A DNA stretch of 64,000 nt. Origin: Nitrososphaerales archaeon (GTDB taxonomy: Archaea > Thermoproteota > Nitrososphaeria > Nitrososphaerales > CADDZS01). Shown here in pieces: positions 37,249 to 46,412 of the stretch; the stretch's first letter is position 1, and each line of letters starts with the position of its first letter. Location of the stretch: contig JASHOD010000115.1 in the NCBI GenBank assembly GCA_030041295.1, forward strand, positions 1-64,000. Direction: 5' to 3'. Position numbers and translations under genes: made by a program. A model generated the notes under the pieces. It was not told where the DNA came from and searched no databases. It saw only the letters and a program-made list of their open reading frames with translations.

Positions 37249-38508
37249 TTAGCTATTTCTTAGATCATTACGCCATTGCTCGGGAACCTTGCTCGAAAAC
37301 ACTGTTTCCTTTGCACCTAGAAAATCTGCCAGTTCCAGAATCGAGCGGGCGACTGCTTTTGAAGTATCTTTGGATTTTGGAGCCGCTGGTTCTGCAAAGA
37401 CAGCGTTTATGAAGAGCTTCCCTTGTTCTCTGTCCATTTTAGGATCTATCCTTCCGATCAACCTATCGCCGTGAAGAATTGGAAGGACATAGTATCCAAA
37501 CTTTCGTTTGGCCTTTGGAACGTAGATCTCGAAACTCATTTCAAAGCCAAAAAGAGTTAGAGTTCTCTTTCGGTCAATAATCAGGTTGTCAAACGGCGAA
37601 AGAAGCGTCGTTCTTGGATCGAATTTTCCATTTTGAACTAGTTCCAAGATGGGTATATCCTTTGAATGAATGTACCATTCTTTTCCCTTACCATTTCCAT
37701 TTGGAACGAGATCACGAACTTGCACCTCAGAAATTTCTCCTTCCCGCTCCAAATCATTTAGAATTTTGTCAGGATCTTTGTATCGACCGTACGCGAAATG
37801 CTCCATCATCTGTTTCTTCGTTGCGATTCCCAGCGCTTGTAGGGATTTCATCACTCCAAGCCGGTCCACCTCGCGATCAGAAAGCGCATGCTTCGGAGTC
37901 GAGCTTGGTAAACATCGCTCCGAAAGATCCCAAAACTTTTTGATTCCGGATCTTCTCTGGACCATCACCTCACCTTTCATCAAGAGAAATTCCAGCATAC
38001 GATTGACATTTCTTTCATTTGTCCAGCCCGAAGATTTCCATCCTTTGTGTGACAGGTCCTCAATATCTCGAGACTGGAGTGGTCCCCTGTGCTTTAGCTC
38101 CTCGATTATATGGATGCGGAGCTTTGCGTTTTGTTTCATCCAACTTCCAATGTATTCATGCCACGATGCATAATACAAAGTTCCATCTGTAAATTGTCTC
38201 ATCCTCGCGCTGTGAATCGGATAATCATCTGTTATGACTATTGAGGCCGCATGAGCGAAATATTCGAAGAGTTTCCGCTCCTTCCATAACAAATGACCTA
38301 GGTCAGCGAGCTTGTAATTTCCAAGCCTGCTCCAAAGTACTAGCTCGTGACTACGAGCCACGACGCTTATTGGATCGATTTGTAAGTAAGACAGGCTTTG
38401 AATTACTTGATAGATGTGCTCCCTAGTCGGGCTAGACGGGCGAGCGCCTGCTAGATGCTGTTTTAAGATTGCGACTCGTCTTACGTCTTGAACCGATACT
38501 TCAAGCAT
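37249..38508 (-). CDS. AlkZ/YcaQ-like winged-helix DNA glycosylase family protein (HTH_42)
   Basis: The 419-residue protein matches the HTH_42 family: SLSYLQIDPISVVARSHELVLWSR near residue 40 (the Gln-x-Asp motif of AlkZ-type enzymes), EYFAHAASIV, and the C-terminal LSPFDNLIIDRKRT, KRKFGYYVLPILHGDRLIGRID. Characterised relatives excise alkylated bases and unhook interstrand crosslinks. It fits the repair theme of the window but stands alone as a gene, divergent from an isochorismatase-type gene. Confidence 0.85.
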   Translation of the reverse strand: MLEVSVQDVRRVAILKQHLAGARPSSPTREHIYQVIQSLSYLQIDPISVVARSHELVLWSRLGNYKLADLGHLLWKERKLFEYFAHAASIVITDDYPIHSARMRQFTDGTLYYASWHEYIGSWMKQNAKLRIHIIEELKHRGPLQSRDIEDLSHKGWKSSGWTNERNVNRMLEFLLMKGEVMVQRRSGIKKFWDLSERCLPSSTPKHALSDREVDRLGVMKSLQALGIATKKQMMEHFAYGRYKDPDKILNDLEREGEISEVQVRDLVPNGNGKGKEWYIHSKDIPILELVQNGKFDPRTTLLSPFDNLIIDRKRTLTLFGFEMSFEIYVPKAKRKFGYYVLPILHGDRLIGRIDPKMDREQGKLFINAVFAEPAAPKSKDTSKAVARSILELADFLGAKETVFSSKVPEQWRNDLRNS

Positions 38509-38670
38509 TTCCGCGATTGCGCAGATTCTGACAGGAATTTCAGGTTAATCTAACTTTCCAAGTCAAGCATAGTGATTTGTAATTCTATCAAGAACTGAGA
38601 ATTGCTTCTAGCATCTCTTAGCTTGTCCATAAGAATTAAGTGCCTAAAGTACGTAGTCTACCAAATAATC

Positions 38671-39219
38671 ATGCAAGAAGCTCTAATCGTCGACGATGTG
38701 CTGGAGGAGTTTGTCTACGGAAAGATAAGCTCACCGCGGGCCAAGAACATCATATCGCCTACCAAGAAACTAATCGAAACCGCGAGAAAATCAAAGGTTC
38801 CCATCATATACGTCTGCGATGCCCACCTTCCCAGCGATCCGGAGATGGATGTGTGGGGACCGCACGCCATGAAGGGAACAAGAGGAGCCCAGGTAGTTCA
38901 AGCTATCAAACCATCCAAGGGTGACTATATTTTCGAAAAGAGGGTTTACAGTTCCTTTCAAGGGACGGGTCTAGAATTATTGCTTCGGGACCTCAGCGTC
39001 GACACGGTTGTAATTGTAGGATTGCTAACCGAAATCTGCGTGAGGCATTCCGCGGCTGACGCTTTCATGCGCGGTTTCAAAGTAAAGATTCCGAAAGACT
39101 GCGTGGAAGCACTTTCGGAGAAAGCTCAGAGGGAAGGAATTGAATACCTAAAGAAGATGTACGGGGCGGAGATTACGACGAGTGTGAAAATATCGCAAAG
39201 ATGGAGTAGAGGGTTGTAA
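38671..39219 (+). CDS. Isochorismatase-family cysteine hydrolase
   Basis: The 182-residue protein has the catalytic triad expected of this fold: Asp8 or Asp9 (LIVDDVLEEF), Lys90 (FEKRVYSSFQGT) and Cys123 (LLTEICVRHSAADA), with the cis-peptide region before the Cys. Family members are nicotinamidases, ureidoacrylate or N-carbamoyl hydrolases; the Asp-rich metal site of nicotinamidase (D-x-H) is suggested by DAHLPSD. ATG 38671 starts directly at the fold. Confidence 0.87.
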   Translation: MQEALIVDDVLEEFVYGKISSPRAKNIISPTKKLIETARKSKVPIIYVCDAHLPSDPEMDVWGPHAMKGTRGAQVVQAIKPSKGDYIFEKRVYSSFQGTGLELLLRDLSVDTVVIVGLLTEICVRHSAADAFMRGFKVKIPKDCVEALSEKAQREGIEYLKKMYGAEITTSVKISQRWSRGL

Positions 39220-39312
39220 CTATAGTTCATAGGGAAGAAAGGGGAACCGCAGGATGGAACGATAACACCGTAAGCGGTTCCAAATCATAGCTACCTAAAT
39301 TGCTTTCTTTCT

Positions 39313-40185
39313 TTAGCCCAGTCCGAGACTTGCCTGACCGTAGATCTTGGTCATGCGTTCTCTATGGATCTTGCTTCCCCTCCGCATGTGGCGTAAGCTC
39401 CTCTGAGGTGTAAAGCCAAATTCGTTCAATAATTTCGTCGCTTGCATATTTGCTTCCGAAGTATACACAAACGGTTCCTCTTCAAATGGAAATTCAAGTG
39501 ATCTTGAAAGCAGACGCCTTGCAACACTGTAGTCATTTGCAATCCATGGTCCAATGACATTTTGTTGCGCAACCAAGTAACCATCGATTTGTCCCGATAA
39601 CGAATCACGAGACATAAGGAATCTCGCAGGATTATCATTCCAAAAAGAGCGGAGAAGGGATTTCCTCTGAGCTCCGAAAATTGCAGAATCGAATGAATCT
39701 AGCTCTGGCGTTATTCTTTCTTCCTTTATAAGGAAATCAATGTCTTTAGAGCAATCGTTTTGTTTTGTGTTTGCGATGGGGCTTGACTGTTTTTTGAAAA
39801 CAGTTGTCACGTCCTCGTCTACGAAACCGCACTGCTCGTATAGCGATGCGGCGGCCGGTCTAGCATCGAGGAAAATCGTCGGACATCTGCGTCCATCGAG
39901 AAAGTCGAGCATTCTCGCCATCATCAGGTGACCGAGGCCCAGACCTTGGAAATTCGGGTCTGTTCCCATGAGACCGATGTAAGACAAGTTTCCGAAGTCA
40001 ACAGATGCCCCAAAACCCACTGCCTTCCCATTAACGTCCCTTCCGACGAAGCAACCATCCGGCTGAACCTCGAGATAGCGCCTTAGCTGACGTGTGAATG
40101 AGTGCTGAGTATTGTAGGCGCGCATAAGGACAATGTCAGTAGCGGCCAAGTCTTTTTCTGAGAAACTATCAATTGCAAAATCCAA
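39313..40185 (-). CDS. Double GNAT-domain acetyltransferase
   Basis: The protein of about 290 residues has an N-terminal GNAT domain (FVGRDVNGKAVGFGASVDFG, MGTDPNFQGLGLGHLMMARM with the acetyl-CoA loop, ASLYEQCGFV) and a C-terminal second, degenerate GNAT of the Acetyltransf_18 type (NMQATKLLNEFGFTPQRSLRHM, then IYGQASLGLG). TTG 40185 is chosen, because sequence further up to 40362 is Cys-rich and unlike the fold. The substrate is unknown. Confidence 0.75.
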   Translation of the reverse strand: MDFAIDSFSEKDLAATDIVLMRAYNTQHSFTRQLRRYLEVQPDGCFVGRDVNGKAVGFGASVDFGNLSYIGLMGTDPNFQGLGLGHLMMARMLDFLDGRRCPTIFLDARPAAASLYEQCGFVDEDVTTVFKKQSSPIANTKQNDCSKDIDFLIKEERITPELDSFDSAIFGAQRKSLLRSFWNDNPARFLMSRDSLSGQIDGYLVAQQNVIGPWIANDYSVARRLLSRSLEFPFEEEPFVYTSEANMQATKLLNEFGFTPQRSLRHMRRGSKIHRERMTKIYGQASLGLG

Positions 40186-40438
40186 AAAAGTTCTCTTGTC
40201 TCCGAAAGTGCAGCAGCACCCGCCGTCTTTTTGAAAGTTCTTTAGATTCTGCCGGATATTAATGTGAGCGTAAAAATTTTGAGAAGACTTGACTCTTTCG
40301 ATCTTGGACTGCGGAGAGACTCCGTATAACTTGCCGAATTGAATGTAGGTAGTACAACGCAATCTTCCGTTTTTTGTTTTGAGAAAAGAAGGAAAGGATG
40401 GATGGAAGAGAAGAAGGTAATAAAATGTGCCGCTGAGT

Positions 40439-40603
40439 CTAGCTCAACAAAGTGACTTCTCGAACTCCGAAGGGAATATTGCCTGCTCCTTCCATACCGA
40501 CTGTCAGGAGTTCCTTCACGCCCTTTATTATGTCGTCAGGCGACGGAGCTGGGTCTGCTTCGGGATCCACTTCAATTCTCAGTTTCAAGAATATTTCTTG
40601 CAT
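40439..40603 (-). CDS. Small hypothetical protein (54 aa)
   Basis: From ATG 40603 the frame encodes a strand-helix-strand product (EIFLKLRIEVDPEADP, DDIIKGVKELLTVGM, FGVREVTLL). It is compact and acidic. It ends the minus-strand run that also holds the genes at 40673 and 41446, with a 69-nt gap, so it may belong to the same operon. No function can be assigned. Confidence 0.55.
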   Translation of the reverse strand: MQEIFLKLRIEVDPEADPAPSPDDIIKGVKELLTVGMEGAGNIPFGVREVTLLS

Positions 40604-40672
40604 GTTTTTCCTACCTTTGTCAGAAATATGCTTACCATTTCTCAAGTAGATAAGAAAAGCGCTCTTACCAAG

Positions 40673-41395
40673 TTAAGAAATGACTAATGTAACACTATGG
40701 TCTGCCTGGCTCTTGAAATCATAGTCGCGTTTTGTAACTACCGTCTCATAGGATCTTAATTGAGCCCAGAGAAGCGCCTTGTCTAGCATTCCATCAATTT
40801 CCTTCTGCGAGTAATCTGAGATTGTTATTATCGGACCCCGGCAATCAAGCCCTAGCGGCTCGATCACGTATTCAATCCTCTGTAATTCGTCGCACAGTGC
40901 CCTCGCGACATCGCAACTGAATCGCCGATCGAAGATAATTGTTAGATCCACTCTTTCTCTCTGCTTTTTGAACGCTGAAAGTACGTCCCTGAAATTGACT
41001 TCTTTTCCCTCGGTACTAGCTTTGAGCAGTTGAAGGAGCTTTAGATAGGAATCAATCCTTGTCTTTTCTTTTTGAGAAAGAGTGTTGTAGAACTTTCCGT
41101 CGCTCAGAGGTTTCGAGCCTGTGATTATTTCCTCGTGATACGTTATTCCTAGAGAAAGGACATCTGACATGCTTGCGATGTTTTGCTGCGGTTGATTTTG
41201 CTCAGCCTGCTGCTGTTGCTGTGAAGGCTTTTGTTGCAGACCTTGTTGTGCTTCTTCTTCCTTGGTTTTCCGTTTCTGGGTACGCGGTTGCCTCTTTCTC
41301 TTCTTAGTGGTCGGCGTAGCGATTGCTTGCGCTTCTTCCGAGGGAATCTGAGAGCTTGGTGTAATGACCTCTACTTTTTCTCCCGACTTAAGCAT
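40673..41395 (-). CDS. Unknown protein with Lys/Gln-rich disordered N-terminus
   Basis: The 240-residue protein starts with about 75 disordered residues rich in Lys, Arg and Gln (KKRKRQPRTQKRKTKEEE, PSQQQQQAEQNQPQQN). A folded part follows with long helices (KFYNTLSQKEKTRIDSYLKLL) and strands (VDLTIIFDRRFS, PIITISDYS, HSVTLVIS). The basic tail suggests nucleic-acid contact. It follows the DUF3052-like gene by 50 nt and probably shares its transcript. I do not recognise the family. Confidence 0.65.
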   Translation of the reverse strand: MLKSGEKVEVITPSSQIPSEEAQAIATPTTKKRKRQPRTQKRKTKEEEAQQGLQQKPSQQQQQAEQNQPQQNIASMSDVLSLGITYHEEIITGSKPLSDGKFYNTLSQKEKTRIDSYLKLLQLLKASTEGKEVNFRDVLSAFKKQRERVDLTIIFDRRFSCDVARALCDELQRIEYVIEPLGLDCRGPIITISDYSQKEIDGMLDKALLWAQLRSYETVVTKRDYDFKSQADHSVTLVIS

Positions 41396-41445
41396 TCAAA
41401 CACCCAAGTGCTTGCTAGAGATCAGCTCTGCATCCGCTCTCTCTT

Positions 41446-41802
41446 TTACTTCATCCTCTTCGGTCTAAAACGCATTGCTGACCGGACATCATCAATACTC
41501 ACTAGCCTTACGCCTTCGATTCCGTAGGTCCCCATAAGCTCGTGGAGTTTGTCTCGGTTCAGATCCGTTTCGAGTTTTCCCGCTTTTGGATAAGCAATCC
41601 AAGAGAGGCGATCTACCTTTGCTGCATCAATTGCAGGCTTTGCACTTGCCTTCAGTACTTTAGAGTTTGAAGCAAAGACAAGAACTGCACTTTCTCCATC
41701 ATCTTTCTTGGCGATTGGCACTCCCAATTCCAAGCCTTGCGAAAGATCGACAACAAAGATTGGTTTTCCTTCCGGGATCTGTAACTTTTTCAAGAGATCC
41801 AT
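41446..41802 (-). CDS. DUF3052-like protein
   Basis: The 118-residue protein has the pattern of DUF3052-type proteins: AVLVFASNSKVL, then DRLSWIAYPKAGKLETDLNR and GIEGVRLVSIDDVRSAMRFR near the end. The equivalent family end is V-x-x-V-x-I-D-x-x-W-S-A-x-R-F, here with Val-Arg in place of Trp. No biochemical role is known to me. It is first in a three-gene minus-strand run with the Lys/Gln-rich protein and the 54-residue protein. Confidence 0.65.
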   Translation of the reverse strand: MDLLKKLQIPEGKPIFVVDLSQGLELGVPIAKKDDGESAVLVFASNSKVLKASAKPAIDAAKVDRLSWIAYPKAGKLETDLNRDKLHELMGTYGIEGVRLVSIDDVRSAMRFRPKRMK

Positions 41803-41954
41803 TTTAGTTGAATCGAAGGATTAGGTATGCAAAAATCTTTCGCAGAAACCCGTATACTGACATTTAGGCATCTTTGGTGGGACAAATTTTGGTAAAAACA
41901 TAAACTCCTTTTAGCTCATTGCGTAAAAATAGGATTAAGGAAAAAATAGGAAAA

Positions 41955-41963
41955 TACTTAAAG
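41955..41963 (+). promoter_or_regulatory. Probable TATA box of the vapBC-type operon
   Basis: TACTTAAAG lies 24 nt before the antitoxin ATG at 41987, the spacing expected for a leaderless archaeal transcript. An A-rich purine stretch precedes it (possible BRE). Antitoxins of this type often repress their own promoter. Confidence 0.5.
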
Positions 41964-41986
41964 TAGGAAAACTATTCTCTCTTCAT

Positions 41987-42211
41987 ATGGAAAAAGAAGA
42001 AGTGCTGGTTACTCGACGTGGACAGACAACAATACCAAATAAGATTCGAAAGAAGCTAAATATCCGAGAAGGTACACGATTGAGAGTCGAAACTAAAGAC
42101 GATAAGGTCATTTTTAGTAAAATACCCTCGATCTTCGACTTGGCGGGTACGGGCAGATTAACTAGACAACAAGCAATCAAACGTCTCGATCAGATGCGAG
42201 AAGAAGATTGA
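41987..42211 (+). CDS. AbrB/MazE-type antitoxin (VapB-like)
   Basis: The 74-residue product has the swapped-hairpin AbrB fold: VLVTRRGQTTIPNKIRKKLNIREGTRLRVE, then DDKVIFSKIP. A C-terminal helical tail (RLTRQQAIKRLDQMREED) would wrap and block the toxin. It sits 4 nt before the PIN-domain gene, the standard antitoxin-first order. It likely binds the operon promoter as a dimer. Confidence 0.88.
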   Translation: MEKEEVLVTRRGQTTIPNKIRKKLNIREGTRLRVETKDDKVIFSKIPSIFDLAGTGRLTRQQAIKRLDQMREED

Positions 42212-42215
42212 CAAA

Positions 42216-42584
42216 ATGCTTTTCGAAACTCGCTATTTTTGGACAATATTTAATGAGAAAGATTCTGAGTACGTAAACAGGCTTCGCCAGATCTTCGAAA
42301 GATCAAAGAGGAGGCTGGTGAGTTCGATTACTATCTATGAGATTTACAAACTCAGCTTGGAGAGCGAAGGAGAAATTGTTGCAGAACTGCGTGTCAACAC
42401 GATCAGGAGCGATTTCGATGTAATAGACGTTAATTTCCAGATTGCGCAAGAAGGAGCAAGAATTGCGCATGTTCAGAGAACACCAATGGCTGATTCCTTG
42501 ATTATTGCAACAGCAAAGCAACTGAAGGTACCTTGTGTCACTGATGATCCACATTTTGAGGCCATTAAGACTGTTTGGCTCTAA
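42216..42584 (+). CDS. PIN-domain ribonuclease toxin (VapC-like)
   Basis: The 122-residue protein is a PIN nuclease: Glu42 (ITIYEIYKL), Asp93 (PMADSLIIATA) and Asp110/Asp111 (CVTDDPHF). The first acidic residue, usually Asp after the first strand, is replaced by Glu4 in MLFETRYFW, which may weaken metal binding. VapC toxins cleave tRNA or rRNA. It is co-transcribed with the upstream AbrB-type antitoxin. Confidence 0.87.
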   Translation: MLFETRYFWTIFNEKDSEYVNRLRQIFERSKRRLVSSITIYEIYKLSLESEGEIVAELRVNTIRSDFDVIDVNFQIAQEGARIAHVQRTPMADSLIIATAKQLKVPCVTDDPHFEAIKTVWL

Positions 42585-42791
42585 GACGTAAGGAACGATC
42601 AGCAAATCTTCGATTCTACTAAATATGAAGGCCTCGTTTGCCTTATTCGATGGGATGAGAGACACCATTCTAAGAATCCATTGCTATTCTACTCTTAGAA
42701 CGAAGGGTTCTGTAATCATGAAAGATCGTTTGAAAACGTAGCACTAAATAGATCAACCAACTGAACACAACGTGAAGAGGGAACTTTAGCG

Positions 42792-43982
42792 GTGTCCGGG
42801 CATGGAAGACAAATCGTTCTGACGGCGTCAGTCGCGCTGGTGATTGCTGCAGGAATTGGAGTCGGGGTCTACTATATTGTGCCTCAGCTGCAAAATAGTA
42901 CAACATCTTACCATCGGGGAACCACTTCCTCGTCGAATGTCCTCACGTACTCAGGTTGTAACAATACAACAGCTCTAAACGGAACCGAGTATTGCACGCT
43001 GAATGTTTCCAATGAAACATTATTCGGAAACCCCGGTTACAGTGTGTTCAATAACAATGACAGTTCAATTTCTTTCAATGGGGTGACCTTTACGCTATTG
43101 TGCCCATCAGGGTACATTGGTTGTCCAAACACATCACACAATAGTACAACTGTCACCTTACTTATCGGCGTGATTGCTTTGCGCCTGACTTTTCCGAACA
43201 ATACGACCCAGTATGTACAAAATTTTGTCCCAGTAGGGGGAGTACCAGTAAATGTAACGATGCTCTCAAACAACGTCAGTCCTAGCGCGGGCATGTACAT
43301 TGAACTCGTACAGCAAAGCTATGAGACGTTTTTGCTTGTCCAGGAAACGTCTTCTACTTGTGGTCCTTTTGGATGTGATGAGAGCAGTACGACGAGTACG
43401 AATACTTTGCTTTCAGAATGTTCTAATGCGTCAACGCCTAATTCTGGATTTGGAACGGTAGTCGTCGGAACAGATTCGCCAGCTATCATTTGTGTTCAAT
43501 TTTACTTTTACAATTCCACTACTCCATTATCGTTGAATCTCAGTAGCACAATATCTGTTCAAGGTTGGCAGGACATTTCGATAAATGGAACAATTTCTAA
43601 CAGAGTGTCTGATGGGATGTCCAATTTTACTCTCACAACCAGCTCAGATGAATTAGTCCTAGGAGGACCCGCGAACGAAAGCGAGGGAATAACAGTTGCA
43701 TACGCACTAACCGCCAAGTCAGGGGCCAGCGGAACGTACGAGTTGGGATTTCTACAATCATGGGGATTGGGAGCGAGCTTGCTTGGAGAGACGTGCGGGT
43801 TTTACGGAGAGATCGTGGCGGGAAACGGACAGCCAAATTATGCACAAAATGAAAATTTATGTGTAGCACAAAGCACTAGCTACCTAGAAGAGCATAACGA
43901 TACAGTAACTATGCCCGGAATAGGGCCGATAGTTCCAAATGATTTGTACTTTAGAGTAGTCGGAGTAAGTAATTCTACATAG
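42792..43982 (+). CDS. Membrane-anchored surface protein
   Basis: The 396-residue protein has one N-terminal transmembrane helix (residues about 8-30, IVLTASVALVIAAGIGVGVYYIV), then an extracellular domain rich in Thr, Ser and Asn with numerous N-x-S/T sequons and several Cys. There is no C-terminal anchor. The start is GTG 42792. It resembles the surface protein at 24.3 kb in composition only. Function is unknown. Confidence 0.65.
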   Translation: MSGHGRQIVLTASVALVIAAGIGVGVYYIVPQLQNSTTSYHRGTTSSSNVLTYSGCNNTTALNGTEYCTLNVSNETLFGNPGYSVFNNNDSSISFNGVTFTLLCPSGYIGCPNTSHNSTTVTLLIGVIALRLTFPNNTTQYVQNFVPVGGVPVNVTMLSNNVSPSAGMYIELVQQSYETFLLVQETSSTCGPFGCDESSTTSTNTLLSECSNASTPNSGFGTVVVGTDSPAIICVQFYFYNSTTPLSLNLSSTISVQGWQDISINGTISNRVSDGMSNFTLTTSSDELVLGGPANESEGITVAYALTAKSGASGTYELGFLQSWGLGASLLGETCGFYGEIVAGNGQPNYAQNENLCVAQSTSYLEEHNDTVTMPGIGPIVPNDLYFRVVGVSNST

Positions 43983-44128
43983 TAATGACTCCAAAGTTCG
44001 GTTATTTAGTGCCAATTCCGTTCATATCATTTGTAAAGTTAGTACTCAGAGACTCTCTTTAGAGAATTAAGAAAAAGGCTTAATTCAATAAAGAGGCACA
44101 CGGTCTTTGTTCGTGAGTACATTTGGTC

Positions 44129-45481
44129 ATGACAGTTGAAAAGCCAGAGCAAGTTGATCACGTCGTCCAGACTACTGTAAATCACACCTATGGAACTTGG
44201 AGATACCAGTGGGGGTGGAACCCATTACACATTGTAGACGCCGAAGGATGCTATTTCACCGATTCAAAAGGAAAGCGCTATCTTGATTTTTCTTCACAGC
44301 TCATGTGCTCGACTTTAGGGCATAAGAACAAAGCTGTCATTGACGCGATCTGCGACCAGGCTACAAAACTAGCGTACATTGCGCCCTCGTTTGCCTGCGA
44401 TGCGCGAGCCGAGCTCAGCGATCTCCTTCTCGAGGTTCTGCCGAAGGGCTTGGAGAAGTTCTTCTTCGGAACTTCCGGTACGGAAGCGAACGAGGCCGCG
44501 ATCAAAATTGCGAGACTCTACACCGGGAAATACAAGATAATTTCTCGTTATAGATCCTACCATGGCTCAACTGCAGGCTCGATAGCAGCCACTGGAGATC
44601 TCCGAAGGTTGCCAATAGAGCCTTCGGGAAAGGTCGACGGAGTGATCTTCGCGCCAGATATGGACTTGTATAGATCCCCGTTCGGAGTGGAATTTGAAGA
44701 ACGAGCAAAAGCTTCCGCACAATACATCGACTATATGATAAAGAACGAAGGAAATGTGGCTGCAATACTGGTTGAGCCTGTCGTCGGAACAAACGGCATA
44801 CTAGTTCCACCAAAGGAATATCTTCCAATGCTAAGGGAAATCGCGGATCGGCGTGGGGTGCTTCTCTTAGCAGACGAAGTCATGTCTGGCTGGGGCAGGA
44901 CAGGCGAGTGGTTTGCCGTAAATCACTGGAAGGTGATCCCAGACATTTTGACAACTGCGAAAGGAATCACCGCAGCGTATATTCCGCTGGGGCTAACCGC
45001 GACAACTAAAGAAATCGCGGACTATTTTGAGGATCACTATTTTGCGCACGGCCACACATACGAAGCTCATCCGCTCACACTTGCAGCTGGAGTTGCTGTG
45101 ATAAAGGAGTACAAGCGTCTAGATCTAATCAACGAGGCAAAGAGGAAGGGGGAATATCTCGGAAAGAGATTGAGGGAGTTAAACGACAAGCACGAATGCG
45201 TGGGAGACGTGAGAGGTATTGGACTCTTTTGGGCGGTCGAGCTAGTGAAGAATAGAGCTACGAAGGAGCCGTTCTTCGAGGCCTCGGATAAATTAGCCGG
45301 CAAAGCCTCCCCCCTGGACAAGGTCGCCAGTGAAATGATGACAAACGGGGTCTTTGTCCAGACGTGGCTCAGCCACTTTATATTAGCCCCGCCTCTTATC
45401 GTGACAGAAAGAGAAATTGACGAAGGAGTCGAAGCACTCGACAAAGCCCTAAAGAACACGGACACTCTCGTGGTAAATTAG
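44129..45481 (+). CDS. Class III (PLP-dependent) aminotransferase
   Basis: The 450-residue protein is a fold-type I class III aminotransferase. Motifs are TSGTEANEAAIKIAR (phosphate cup), SYHGSTAGS, LLADEVMSGWGRTG (Asp pairing with pyridine N) and ILTTAKGITAAYIPLG with PLP-binding Lys278. Relatives use taurine, omega-amino acids or beta-alanine with pyruvate or 2-oxoglutarate, so the exact donor is open. ATG 44129 is preferred over TTG 44123. Confidence 0.9.
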   Translation: MTVEKPEQVDHVVQTTVNHTYGTWRYQWGWNPLHIVDAEGCYFTDSKGKRYLDFSSQLMCSTLGHKNKAVIDAICDQATKLAYIAPSFACDARAELSDLLLEVLPKGLEKFFFGTSGTEANEAAIKIARLYTGKYKIISRYRSYHGSTAGSIAATGDLRRLPIEPSGKVDGVIFAPDMDLYRSPFGVEFEERAKASAQYIDYMIKNEGNVAAILVEPVVGTNGILVPPKEYLPMLREIADRRGVLLLADEVMSGWGRTGEWFAVNHWKVIPDILTTAKGITAAYIPLGLTATTKEIADYFEDHYFAHGHTYEAHPLTLAAGVAVIKEYKRLDLINEAKRKGEYLGKRLRELNDKHECVGDVRGIGLFWAVELVKNRATKEPFFEASDKLAGKASPLDKVASEMMTNGVFVQTWLSHFILAPPLIVTEREIDEGVEALDKALKNTDTLVVN

Positions 45482-45578
45482 AGCGTTAGGCTTTTTTAAA
45501 CGTCAATCACTTACAGCGAACCGATAAAGATGTGCGAGCGTCGACCCACCCGTTAAATAGGTGATTCCCGGCCTATAG

Positions 45579-45606
45579 CATCACGTACTCGTGCTCGAAC
45601 GTGATG
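45579..45606. repeat. Perfect inverted repeat (8 nt arms)
   Basis: CATCACGT (45579-45586) and ACGTGATG (45599-45606) flank a 12-nt spacer. It could be a terminator-like hairpin for the small minus-strand gene or an operator. It lies in the sparse region after the aminotransferase gene. Confidence 0.5.
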
Positions 45607-45763
45607 TTCGGTCATCAATCTTCTTTGCCCTTTCCCTTAGGAGAAAGAAACAAGCGAGCGACGAAAGAACAATTGGCAGAAACCAGATCGAAACAACTGG
45701 AAGCGCTAGAGCTGACGCAATCGATGCCCCCTGCAACGTACGAATGATTAGCTTAGATCGCAA
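45581..45763 (-). CDS. Possible small membrane protein (60 aa)
   Basis: The frame predicts one or two hydrophobic helices (ASIASALALPVVSIWFLPIV, LSSLACFFLL) followed by a charged tail RERAKKIDDR. The opposite strand also has an open frame here, but with a less protein-like composition. The rest of the 450-nt region between 45482 and 45934 shows no gene. Confidence 0.35.
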   Translation of the reverse strand: MRSKLIIRTLQGASIASALALPVVSIWFLPIVLSSLACFFLLRERAKKIDDRTSRSSTST

Positions 45764-45934
45764 AAATTTTCCCCTTGGCCAATGGAAATGATGGGAACAT
45801 GAAAAATCAATTCATGTTATTTTTATTCCACCAAAGTGTCAGAAAAATTAATGGCCACTCGTCACATATGAGATGACCGCCATTGCCTTTGATCCTTTTT
45901 CCCCTTCGAGAATACCTAAATCAGTGCCAAGAAT

Positions 45935-46396
45935 ATGGTTGTTGCGCAGATGAGCACACCAAAAGAAAGCAGCACACTAGAAACTGAATTTACAAGTTTC
46001 CTTCTTTTTGCTGCCGGAATTTTATTCGTGGTTGAATCAATTATTCATTACAACACTTTCTTCGTGGTTACACATGGAAGCAACAATACTCTCACAACAA
46101 CTATCCTGGTTGGCGGAAATGCCGGAATTGGGATTGTGTGTTTGGGACTAGCATATGCGTGTTGGAAAGGTCCAGATAACAAAGACCTTTTCGGATTTGT
46201 AGCGCTACTTTCGGGACTACTCTCATTATCTTATCTTACAGTTGAGATCATCGAATCTTTGAGTCCAAATCTGTACTTCTCTACATTCGTTAACTACTTT
46301 CAATTCGTGGTTGGTTACGGATCCGTGACGATCTTTGTCGAACTCTTGATCGTGTTTTTCTCGCTAAGAGTTTATAGATCAATACCCGGAGTTTGA
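45935..46396 (+). CDS. Four-helix membrane protein
   Basis: The 153-residue product has about four transmembrane helices (FLLFAAGILFVVESIIHY, ILVGGNAGIGIVCLGLAYA, LFGFVALLSGLLSLSYL, SVTIFVELLIVFFSL) with short loops. I do not recognise the family. It is a single-gene unit converging with the roadblock-like gene at 46413. Confidence 0.65.
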   Translation: MVVAQMSTPKESSTLETEFTSFLLFAAGILFVVESIIHYNTFFVVTHGSNNTLTTTILVGGNAGIGIVCLGLAYACWKGPDNKDLFGFVALLSGLLSLSYLTVEIIESLSPNLYFSTFVNYFQFVVGYGSVTIFVELLIVFFSLRVYRSIPGV

Positions 46397-46412
46397 CCTA
46401 CCATTTTCAAAT

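Noticed and set aside
45591-45791. Plus-strand 66-codon frame
   Set aside because: Antisense to a more plausible small membrane protein; Arg/Ser-rich composition looks non-coding.
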